64,000 bases of DNA from Oxytricha trifallax (lineage: Eukaryota; Ciliophora; Spirotrichea; Sporadotrichida; Oxytrichidae): the NCBI GenBank assembly GCA_000711775.1, contig ARYC01000587.1, forward strand, positions 1 through 64,000, in the 5' to 3' direction. Positions 46,302 through 55,984 of this stretch are shown piece after piece. Both the position numbers and the translations under genes were made by a program. A model generated the notes under the pieces. It was not told the DNA's origin, made no database searches, and was given only the letters and a program-made list of their open reading frames with translations. The number at the start of each line of letters is the position of its first letter. The stretch's first letter is position 1.

Positions 46302-49300
46302 TCATTTCAATGAATAAATTTCTATTTCTAACACTTAGAATTGTTTTTCTCCAGCTAGATATGATCTTCCTTCATTTGATTTATACAAATATCCGTTTGG
46401 TAATTCATAAGAGCCTCCTAATTCACACCAGTTGTAAGTACTCAAATGACAATTATTTGTGATGTGAATATCTCCCATATATCCAAAATAACACATCCAA
46501 TCATAGTAATCAAAATCTTAAAACTTTTAAATTACTTATTTGAGTTTATGAATAATTTAAGTTTACTAATTATTCAATTTTAATGATTTTATTAAGTTTG
46601 TATAAAAATGAAATTAAAAATATTTTCTTATAATCTATAATAAAATCATTTCATGGTAGATTATTTTCTAAGTTATTCTTAAATTAATCAATAGTTCCTA
46701 CTTTTATTTTGCTAATATTTAAATGTTAAAAGGATATCAAGATTATATCCCAGACATTTTAATTTACTGATAAACTTTTTTAATATAAGCTTAATAAACT
46801 ATGAGAAGTTCATTTTACCAATGAATTTAACATAATTAAAATATTAGAAAATACAATTATTATTTAATAATTTATATGAGCAAAGAGTTGATAATGATAT
46901 TAAACTAAGATATAGAAATGATATTATATGATATCGAGATTCTGGAAAGGAATTTATTGTCTAAAAGGAGTTCCTCGCCCCATTCGGAAGTTTCCTTATC
47001 ATACATAAAAAAATAAATATTAACTTCTTAATTCTTTATCTTTAATTATGATATAATTATAAAACTATTTAAACAAACATCCAGTTTTTATGTCTTTGTA
47101 AAAATTTATATTTTTGTAACAAAATATTTATTATTTTATAGAATTATTTAGTCAACCTTATTCTTTTATATATAATGAGATAAGGGATAAATATAAGTCA
47201 TCATAATTATATTTTTAAAAATATATTGTTTTTTACTTGTTCAAGGTAATTTTATTTTCAAAAGAATAAAATTTATAATGTTGAGAAAAGAAACAAATAA
47301 AAAAAATTTATTCTAAAAAATATATGAAAGTAATAACTATTTATTCTAATTGACAAAATTAATTGAAATTATTTTAATTTAAAAGATAAGAATTTATAAA
47401 TATTATCACTCTGAAGAAAAATGGTTCTTAGTTTCAGAAGTTATATTAAATATAAAACAAATAAGAAATTTTGTCTATTCGTAATCTCTTTTGATGCACA
47501 TTATCTAATCATATTTATTTTGCTAGCTTAAAATGCTTGAGTTGCTTAATTAGAAATTCTAAATTAAACTATATTTTCGTAATTTATGGATCTCCTCATT
47601 TCTGCTTGAAATAAAACAAAAATTAAGATAAATTGGGTATTCAAAAATGTTTATATTAGATTTAAGATGTGAAAGTGATCAGTGGGAAAATATTTTCATC
47701 GGAATTTTAAGCATGAAGCTTCTTAATGTGATTGATATAAACGATAAAAATATAAAAATTCAATTTTTTTTTAAAACGATACTCTTATATCCATGTTATT
47801 TTATTTGCTTTATTTCTCATTAAGATAAAAAAATAAAATATGGTAACTATATTTATATAGAGTCAAAAAATATAATTAAAGCTAATTACGAAGTTTTGTA
47901 TATTTCTTATTTTGCATATTAAAATAATAAGAGAAAAATTTACTTATATTCAAATTTAAAATAAATAATAATATTCTTTTATTAAATAAAGATTTGTAGA
48001 TTTAAATGTTGAACAGAATTTTCTTTATTTCTATACTGCTTGTAGATTTACTTTTTAGTCAAACTAAAAACGAACGCATTGTTGTCGCTTTTGTTTTAGA
48101 AATTCTGTGCTGAACTCCAAGAAACAGATGTAATAATTTATTAAAATATAGCAACGTATTAAAATTAATAGAAAGAGTTGTTAATTATAAGTCACTTTTT
48201 TTTGTAAAAGAAATTAATCTTTAAGAAAGAAAATAATTACAAAATCTATTTGATCTTATTAAATTAAACCAGTCGTCCAATCGAATTATAAAAAGATCAT
48301 TATATATTGTTAAATGATTCACATCTCCAAAAAATTATTGATAATCAAAAAATAGAGAGGGTTGATAATTTTTATCTAATCATCCTTATTGTATCAAGAA
48401 TTTATAAAAGTTTTGAAATTAAATACTTATTCAATAAATTGTATATTTTTTATGGTTTATAAGCAAGACTTTAAATTTCATGCTAATCATAGCTTTAAAA
48501 AACTATAAAATAGGACAAATCATGCATTCTCAATATTTTGATTTGAAAATTATGATTATTTTTTCAATATAAAAAAAAATAATAAATTTAAAATGATTGT
48601 GTGATAAAATTAGCAATAATTATAAAAACTAGAGTTACAGAAGTATTGAATAATTTACATTCAGGTCTTGTTTTGTTTTTTTTAAGAAATATTTTCAAAT
48701 ATAGAAATAGATTGTCAAACTACTAACAAAGTGGTAATACCTATGATCTAAGATGCCTAGTATTGCGACTCATTTACATTAGCTTGTCCAAAATTCGTTC
48801 AATATCCTTCACGACTGATTTTAATATTATGATAATAAATATACCTATATGTCATATAATATCTATCAATATAGATAAATTTCTCAATTAAATCAATTTA
48901 CACTTAAACAAACAAATATAATACTAGAACCTAATTAAGAGTTTTATACATTTTATCTTTTGCTATTTATTTTTTCTTTAAAAGAATAATTGTTCACCTC
49001 GAGGTGCCCCCACCCCTCCCCTACCTCAAAAATGAAGACCCCCTAATATACTCCACTTTAAATGAAAAATCATACTCCCAAGGTCTGAATTGACTGACTC
49101 ACTTCATAACATATCTCACTCTAATTACAAAATTTACTCATAAAATGATATAAGTTTTTCAAAAATATTTAATATCATTTTTAATATTGTAGAAATACAT
49201 TTGAATTTGGAAAATTAATTATAATTAAATTAAATATAAAACAAAATTGTGGCAGTTAAAGTTGGCCAATTTGAACGATCTTGGACTCATTCGATAGAGA

Positions 49301-50930
49301 ATTTAAAATTAGCTGGACTTTATTATTGGGGTACTATTTTATCTCATCGAGGGAACGAGATAACTTCGACTTTAATTTAATGTGAGGGTATAATTTAATG
49401 AATTTAGATGAGTTTAATTAAAGTCGAGTTATCTCGTTCCCTCGATGAGATAAAATAGTACCCCAATAATAAAGTCCAGCTAATTTTAAATTCTCTATCG
49501 AATGAGTCCAAGATCGTTCAAATTGGCCAACTTTAACTGCCACAATTTTGTTTTATATTTAATTTAATTATAATTAATTTTCCAAATTCAAATGTATTTC
49601 TACAATATTAAAAATGATATTAAATATTTTTGAAAAACTTATATCATTTTATGAGTAAATTTTGTAATTAGAGTGAGATATGTTATGAAGTGAGTCAGTC
49701 AATTCAGACCTTGGGAGTATGATTTTTCATTTAAAGTGGAGTATATTAGGGGGTCTTCATTTTTGAGGTAGGGGAGGGGTGGGGGCACCTCGAGGTGAAC
49801 AATTATTCTTTTAAAGAAAAAATAAATAGCAAAAGATAAAATGTATAAAACTCTTAATTAGGTTCTAGTATTATATTTGTTTGTTTAAGTGTAAATTGAT
49901 TTAATTGAGAAATTTATCTATATTGATAGATATTATATGACATATAGGTATATTTATTATCATAATATTAAAATCAGTCGTGAAGGATATTGAACGAATT
50001 TTGGACAAGCTAATGTAAATGAGTCGCAATACTAGGCATCTTAGATCATAGGTATTACCACTTTGTTAGTAGTTTGACAATCTATTTCTATATTTGAAAA
50101 TATTTCTTAAAAAAAACAAAACAAGACCTGAATGTAAATTATTCAATACTTCTGTAACTCTAGTTTTTATAATTATTGCTAATTTTATCACACAATCATT
50201 TTAAATTTATTATTTTTTTTTATATTGTAAAATAAAAATATTATATCTAGTATTGGTAAACATTTACATAATTCAATGCATGTATTTTCATAGTAAATAA
50301 ACAATGAAATCAATAAAAAGTGAAAGATTTTGAATATATATTAATTTTTTTATTTTATTTTTATATTTATTTATATAAATTTCATCATAAAGATTAGAAA
50401 AAATTAAAATTCAAAGTTGAAACATAAATATAGTTATTTTTTTATTGTTAATGTATATGCACCAAATACCTAACCATGCTAGCTGAGAATGAAACATACA
50501 GTCGGTCCCTTATCATCACAGAGTTTATGAAATCTCAATGCAGTAAATCCATCTCGAGATCCTCTATATAACAACTTGTACTACTTACCAGTGAAGTTTG
50601 GTATTTATTATTTTTTTCATTCGATTGAAGATCTTAATATTAAAATTAGAAAAAAAATATAGAAATTTGCTTTTAGAGTAAGCATTCCTTTTACTTTTAA
50701 ATCTCTTCATCCACTAATGATCTAAACTGACACTTCATTATTTCCTTGCCATAAGTTAAATATGCCAATAACCCTTCATAATTAGGATCATAATCATCAA
50801 AGTCATCTGGCAGTCCCGGATCTGTATTTCTCATTACATCGATTAGTTTTCCATTAATTAATGATAAATTTGACAGAACTTGCTAGAATTTGAATTCAAT
50901 ATCTTGATTTTTAACACATGATGATTTAAA
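46302..50930 (-). CDS. TLDc protein, copy G, with a divergent N-terminal region
   Basis: TLDc pieces: 50451-50600 (KLLYRGSRDGFTALRFHKLC, TVCFILSQHGQVFGAYT), 48020-48132 (TSVSWSSAQNFQNK, NAFVFSLTKK), 46302-46570 (WMCYFGYMGDIHITNNCHLS, ELGGSYELPNGYLYKSNEG, ending VLEIEIYSLK and TGA). Pointers TACAT and TAAAT join them in frame. Upstream, 50690-50930 reads QQVLSNLSLINGKLIDVMRN, DPGLPDDFDDYDPNYEGLLA and EIMKCQFRSLVDEEIQKQ, unlike the coiled coil of copies B, E and F. No RING or B-box is seen before TBE-B at 51302. Either the upstream segments lie elsewhere or this member has another architecture. Confidence 0.75.
46890..47015 (-). CDS. Coding-like island inside an IES of copy G
   Basis: Minus strand reads YDKETSEWGEELLLDNKFLS. 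It lies between two TLDc segments of copy G and is not TLDc-like. Perhaps another gene's segment, or part of a longer alternative frame. Confidence 0.3.
47648..48010 (+). CDS. Open frame inside an IES of copy G, doubtful
   Basis: ATG-led frame of about 120 codons; the first 37 (MFILDLRCESDQWENIFIGI...) look protein-like, while the rest is AT-driven and rich in I, K, N and Y. With TGA as the only stop, long chance frames are common in such DNA. Confidence 0.2.
48133..50455 (-). other. 2323-bp IES of copy G holding a giant palindrome
   Basis: Pointers ATGTA at 48128-48132 and 50451-50455 (TACAT on the coding strand). Removal joins QVFGAYT to SVSWSSAQ in frame. It is the equivalent of the IES bearing pointer ATTTACAT in copies B, C and E. 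Confidence 0.78.
48565..50227. repeat. 1663-bp near-perfect palindrome
   Basis: Two arms of about 815 bp, apparently identical by eye, with a ~30-base asymmetric loop around 49397 (ATGTGAGGGTATAATTTAAT). The inner 421 bp (49186-49606) are related to the 419-bp palindrome at 14057-14475: both carry TGTGGCAGTTAA-type (TGGCAGTTAA) and AGCTGGACTTTATTATTG boxes and ACATTTG near the inner edge. Outer arms contain CCCCCACCCCTCCCCTACCT and a unique AT-rich tail. No gene. It lies wholly in an IES of TLDc copy G. The asymmetric loop argues against a simple inverted assembly artefact but does not exclude it. Confidence 0.88.
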
Positions 50931-51249
50931 TTATTTATGTTAAATTAAGTAATAAGAATGAACACTAATAATTAAATTTATTTAAATACATTTGAAATAG
51001 AATTTGTGAAAATATAACTGAATGTGTAATTAATATAAACTGCAATTAATTAAATTTAAACTATCAACTTATATGGGTTATTATAATTAATTATGAACAA
51101 ATCGAACATTTTTTACTTTGAACAGTTAGATATTTAAAAGTTTAAATTAAAACTAACCATGAATTAATACAAATTGTAAGTTTTACTGTTTGAGATTAAA
51201 GGTTCATAAAGAATTTTATAAAAAATAATAATAAGTTATTAATTAATAA

Positions 51250-54200
51250 AGTAAATAGTCATTATGAGAAATCTCTTAAAGTCAAATATAAATCCATCAG
51301 TCAAAACCCCAAAACCCCTTAATGAGGTTTATAAGTGCTTTGATTTGTAGGGAATTTGTTAGGGGTTGGGGTTATTTATTAAATGCGAGACAAAAATAGC
51401 AAGCTTTTGGGGTCTATTTATGATGAAGAGTATATAGATTTAGTGTTTAAACTGCGATATGGATGTGATATATACAGTGAATAAGTCAAACCTGTACTTA
51501 ATTATAAGTCAATTGCACTGCTCTTAAAGAGAAGTCCTTCAACTGTTCGCTCCCACTGCCTTATAGCTGTATAACTAAAGCAATAATAGCTGAATTCAAT
51601 GCCTTAGAGGAAGTCAAAGTTTCAATAGAAGCATATTGACTATCTTATTAATGAAAAAACTTTGAAGTATTGGGCTCACTTCTCTCTTGACCAACGAGCT
51701 ATTATGTTTCACCGCCAGTTCCCTGAGTTGAAGATCTCTGCATAGTCTGTTGCTAACATTTATAAACGAAATGGTATCTCCTACAAAGGTGTGAATCGTA
51801 TCAAGAGAGTGATTGATTTCACTCTGCCATTTTACAACAATAACTTAAATTATATTTATAATTAAATGCAGAGAGCCTAATAGAATAATATTAAGTTTAT
51901 ACATGCTGACGAGGCTGTGTTTACCTTCAACACTTTCATCTAGAAGTCTTGGTATAAGAGGCATAGTAATATAGAAGTATATGACTAGAAAGTCAAGGTA
52001 TAAACGATGGCAATTCTTGGAGGAATTAGTGAAGATACTGGTTTAGAAACTTATGTTATTCATCCTCGCTCTATTAAGACAGAGCAGTATATAAAGTTCT
52101 TAGAACAGCTGAGAGAGAAGTACCCTGAATAAGAGATAATACTGTTTGTTGATAATCTTTCTGTTCATAAGACTAAAGAAACAAGGAAGAGTTAAGAACA
52201 GCTTAGAATAACGCCAGTGTTCAACGTACCTTACAGCCCATAGTTTAATGGAATTGAATTCTACTGGGGTATACTAAAAGGTCATTATAAGAAACTGCTG
52301 CTATACCATCTAATGCATGACCTACCTATCGATACAGTAGACTTTATTAAAAGCTCAGCGAAGAGAGTAGATAATTTGTTGGCTTAAAAGTGTGCTAAAG
52401 AAGGGAGAGTGAATGTATATAAATAAGTTTTGTAGTTAAGTTAATGAATATATAAGTCACATTTAAAATTCTTTAGAGGGAGCTGGCTTCTCTTTCTTTT
52501 CTTCTACTTCTTGCTTCCCTCCTCCTAAGTTTCTTCTCTTGCTGCCAGCTCCAGCATCTATGTTCATTGACTCTGGAGGCTAAATATTTGAATAAAGTCT
52601 CTTGCTAACTTCATACTTTGTCTGCGACTTTCGCTCTCTGTGAAGCTTGCTCTATTCCTTCATCAAGAAGATGCCAGTTCCAGATTTTTCTAAAGAGTTA
52701 AGCTACAAATCTTACTTGAAATATAAGGGTGCTTCTGCAGCTCTGATAGCCAGCTCTCACTTATCTTGATCCCTTGTTTATCCTTATCTTCTGAAGAGAT
52801 GCTGTACCTTTTCTTATGAGATTCTTGAATAATTTCTTTCAAGTAATCACCTTTTATTGTTGCAAGTATGCCAAAGAAATAGTTTCTTTCAGGAAGTTTA
52901 TTTGACAACTGCTTCTTTGTAGGCAGGTACAACGAAACCTCTGGGTCATTCATTGCATCATCATATAAATTAGTCACAGAGATTTCAGGATAGTTTGGAA
53001 TCTCTGCAAACTTTACATCTTAAGTTTTTAATGCTTTCTTCTCTTCGCAGAGTATGGCTCTTAAAAATGAAATTTTAGTACCTTCCATCGTTGGGAGGAA
53101 CAAACCAACTACATAATCAAGATTAGTTACTATGAGTTCATTACCTTGCTGCACCAGGTAGCGATGCAAGTCCTCCTTGCTTTTCAAATCCTCCTTGCTT
53201 CTAAATCTTTGAATTAATTCTTGTGCTTGCACTCTTTTCATTGCATCATTCATTGACTCCATCTTGTTTACAGATCTAAGAAATGATATTCAAATTTAAG
53301 TTTATTGATTTCAATTATATACCTCTGTAAAACTTACTACTAAATATGGGCATCCTATAGGAGGTCAACCTCTAAGTAGGATATGGAGAAGGTTTAGAGA
53401 ACTGGTTTCAAACTTGAGAGATTGATATCAATTTCTACTGTTATAGTTCCATATTTTTAAATTTAAATTGGTACGTACTTAATTAGGAGCAGCTCCTAAA
53501 ATGCTAGTACTTAATTAGGAGCTTTAATTAATGCTAGTACTTAATTAGGAGCACCCTAATTTTAATCATATAATGACAAAATACCTCCTAAAGCAGTACG
53601 TACTTAATTAGGAGCAGCTCCTAAATTGGTACGTGCTATAATCAACTTATTATTGAAAGTTAAAATGGTTACTTTATCACCCAGATTTAGAGCTAGATCG
53701 TCTCTTAGCACTCATATTTCTTCTATAATAATCTAAAAACTTCCCTTGAAACTTGTAGGCTTGCAAAGCTCTCATATAAGCTCTCAGTTATAGAGGCAGT
53801 TTTATAATTTTAAATTCAAATTTAAATATGAGCGCTAACATTTTAAGAAAAACAACAGCACTTCCATAAAACTAAATGAGACTGACCTTTGGCAGCAATA
53901 AAAAATGTGATAACTGTGAGATGAACTCACATAAGGAACTACCTGAGCTATCACTTGAGGTCTCTGTTATTAAAATAGAAATTAATAATAGAAAATAAAT
54001 GGCAAACAAGTGTGTGGGAGACAGAGAGAGGAGAAAGGTATTAATGAAATGCCTATACAAACTGAAGAAGTAGAAGTATACTTTTGTGAGTAGTGTGAGA
54101 GAGAGACTTCGCTCATAAATCTAGTTGGTATAGGCATATGAAATAGCATAGAGAAGCCAAGCCAACTATATACTTAAAGCACGATAAAATCGACGGAAAG

Positions 54201-55585
54201 TATGAGTGCTTCGAGTGCCATAAGCAGTATGCTCATACAAGAGATTTAAGGAAGCATCTTTTAAAAGCTCACAAGAAAGATTTAGAGATTGAAAAGCATG
54301 AAGATGAATTGAAGCTACTGAACAAAAGAAAAACAAGAGAATCTTCGAAACTTGTAGAGCTTGAACAAGCTAGTGAATCAGAATATGTGAGGAAATCACG
54401 CAACCTACTAGCATCCGAAATCACAAAGATCATGATTAAAATTCAATATAAAAAGATTCCTGTTCTTGCCTAAATTGACCTAGACACTTCACTTTAAAGC
54501 TACCTTATATTAGAAGACTCCTTTGATAAGAAAGTTATCAATGATCATCAGTATGCATACAAGGTGTATCCCTTCAACTATCTCTTAAGTGATGATAAAT
54601 ACTAGATGGAGTTTACAAATGAGTATCAAGTACTCACTCAAGCAAAGTTCAAAGAGTGTAGATACTTAATAAAGTTAGATGCTGTTCTCCTTGCCAAGGA
54701 TCATGTTGCTTTCAGACTCCCACTCTATGAAATGACCCTAAGAGATTTCATTACAGATCAAAGAAATCATAAGTAGCTTGGATAAATAGCAACTCAGACC
54801 ATACAAGGTATAAAAGAGCTTCACAAGTTAGGGTTTGTTCACAGAGATTTGAAGCCAGAAAATATAATGATAAACTTCTCACCAGTAAGAGATGCAATAA
54901 TCGATTTCAATAGAGCCTAAAGAGTGGAAGTATCAAGGCTTGGAACTGTAATGGGAACTCAAGGGTACTATCCAGAAAAAGAAGACTGGAGAGATGGTGA
55001 CTTTTAATGGGATGTGTGGGCTTTAGCAGCAATAATAATAGAGTGCGATATGCCTCGCAACGATTACTACTCTACAAGGTGTGAGAAGGATGCTAAACAA
55101 AGAATAAAGCAATTTATTGACAGAACAAGAGTATCTCAATCAATGAAACAAATGGCAGAATCAATAATAATAAAACCAAACTCAAGATCAGACATATAAA
55201 TAGAGCAGATAGAGTTGTGGTTAAGTAAGATAAACTTCAGACCTCTACCACATGATCCTAAAGTGCATTTTGAGTGATTAAATTAAATACATTTACTATA
55301 AATTTCACATTAAAACCTATTAATAACCCCAACCCCTAACAAATTCCCTACAAATCAAAGCACTTATAAACCTCATTAAGGGGTTTTGGGGTTTTGAATC
55401 TAATAGCTTTCACAACACCAGTTATGCTCAGATCTTCACTGGTTAGGTAAAATAATATTAAACTGTTATTAAAGGATGATTCTGTAAGAAAAGAGAACTA
55501 AAGCCAAGAACATTAAATAAAGGAATATATCCAGTTTACAAACCTAGAACAAGAAGGCGTATGTAAACTAATTCATAATTAGTGA
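51250..55585 (+). CDS. 3' coding segment of unknown gene, interrupted by TBE-B
   Basis: To the left of TBE-B the plus strand reads SHYEKSLKVKYKSIS (to 51301). To the right, from 55400, the same frame gives LIAFTTPVMLRSSLV, KLLLKDDSVRKENQSQEHQI, EYIQFTNLEQEGVCKLIHN and TGA (55583-55585), provided the element and one 3-base target copy are removed. The charged K/E/Q-rich composition is protein-like. Family not recognised. Upstream segments were not found; 50931-51250 is AT-rich. Confidence 0.48.
51302..51376 (+). repeat. TBE-B left inverted repeat (75 bp)
   Basis: Identical to the complement of 55322-55396. Begins with two C4A4 telomere units. The transposase ATG is only 7 bp inside it, so promoter elements would have to lie in the repeat. 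Confidence 0.95.
51383..52447 (+). CDS. TBE 42-kDa transposase (Tc1/mariner-type DDE)
   Basis: Open for 354 codons with TAA/TAG as Gln, TGA at 52445-52447; the size fits the known 42-kDa TBE protein. N-terminal helix-turn-helix-like region (residues ~10-60, SPSTVRSHC). Catalytic residues D176 (FIHADEAVF), D257 (LFVDNLSVHK) and E292 (FNGIEFYWGILKG), with 34 residues between the second D and E, give the DD34E signature of Tc1/mariner transposases. PYSPQFNGIE corresponds to the usual P-Y-S-P-x-x-N-x-I-E motif. All motif residues are present, so the enzyme may be functional. In Oxytricha, TBE transposases have been implicated in programmed germline DNA elimination. Confidence 0.95.
52663..53262 (-). 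CDS. TBE 22-kDa protein
   Basis: 199 codons from ATG 53262 (MESMNDAMKRVQAQELIQRF) to TGA 52663-52665, with two TAA/TAG glutamine codons. It reads through KLPERNYFFGILATIKGDYL and QESHKKRYSISSEDKDKQGI. Position, strand and size match the conserved 22-kDa TBE gene of unknown function. Charged, no membrane segment, no recognised domain. It converges with the transposase gene, leaving 215 bp (52448-52662) between stops, where a proline/serine-like coding pattern is not evident. Confidence 0.9.
53463..53640. repeat. Internal repeat cluster in TBE-B
   Basis: Four copies of GTACTTAATTAGGAGC at 53475-53490, 53507-53522, 53537-53552 and 53600-53615. Two of them extend into the palindrome TTAGGAGCAGCTCCTAA. 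The cluster lies in the intergenic gap between the divergent 22-kDa and kinase genes, where a shared promoter or protein-binding array would be expected. Confidence 0.8.
53828..55277 (+). pseudogene. TBE 57-kDa zinc-finger/protein-kinase gene, frameshifted
   Basis: N-terminal part from ATG 53828 (MSANILRKTTALPQNQMRLT), then C2H2 finger pieces: CEQC near 54093 and, in another frame, WYRHMKQH near 54130-54150; a second finger ECFECHKQYAHTRDLRKHLL is at 54200-54265. Kinase domain from about 54540: FVHRDLKPENIMI (catalytic loop), AIIDFN in place of DFG, GTQGYYPE (activation segment end), ending at TGA 55275-55277. Reading requires two frame changes, near 54022 and 54100, both in GA-repeat tracts, so slippage is the likely cause. 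This is the known TBE 57-kDa gene; its biological substrate is unknown. Confidence 0.88.
55322..55396 (-). repeat. TBE-B right inverted repeat (75 bp)
   Basis: Complement of 51302-51376, ending in G4T4G4T4-type telomere repeat followed by AAT. Confidence 0.95.
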
Positions 55586-55589
55586 AATA

Positions 55590-55984
55590 AAACTTCCATT
55601 ACATATCCTTTTATTATAGGCAAAGATTCTATCGCGATAGTCTTCAGAGAAAATATAATATTTTCTTTTAGTAAAATCTCACTTCTCTTATTAAAATTGA
55701 TAAAATTGCATTTTAGACAAATTGGTTAAAAAATAATTAAACTGTAAATGTATTATTGTACAAATAATTGTGTACTCTTTATATAAAAATATAAATTATT
55801 AAACTTTACAATTTATGATAAGTAATAAAAATAAAAACTTAACTGCCTCTTATTAAGCTATTATTAAATATGTTTATATCATTTACCACTAGTTGTTTTA
55901 TATAAAGTTGGAAGATAGGAAGTTTTATGCGTGTAAAAATAATATTTAAAATAAATACGATTTTGCATAATATTTTAATCATTG
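55590..55984. other. Short spacer, one possible minus-strand segment
   Basis: 55590-55665 reads SLKTIAIESLPIIKGYVMEV on the minus strand, followed by a TGA. The rest is AT-rich. Too short to be sure. Confidence 0.25.

Larger units (their letters stand above)
51302..55396. mobile_element. Complete TBE transposon (TBE-B), 4095 bp
   Basis: Both ends are CAAAACCCCAAAACCCC followed by further sequence forming identical 75-bp inverted repeats. Flanking triplets AGT (51299-51301) and AAT (55397-55399) fit the ANT target known for TBEs, though they are not identical. It carries the three known TBE genes: transposase (51383-52447, plus), 22-kDa protein (52663-53262, minus) and zinc-finger/kinase (53828-55277, plus). 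Length matches the ~4.1 kb of described TBE1-type elements. The transposase and 22-kDa frames are open; the kinase gene is broken. Such elements are eliminated from the somatic genome during development. Confidence 0.96.

Noticed and set aside
48565-50227. Giant palindrome as a sequencing or assembly artefact
   Set aside because: The loop is asymmetric, the structure lies exactly within a pointer-flanked IES and its core recurs at 14 kb; the artefact is not fully excluded.
51302-51330. C4A4 repeats as internal telomeres or a chromosome fusion
   Set aside because: They are part of 75-bp inverted repeats bounding a complete TBE.
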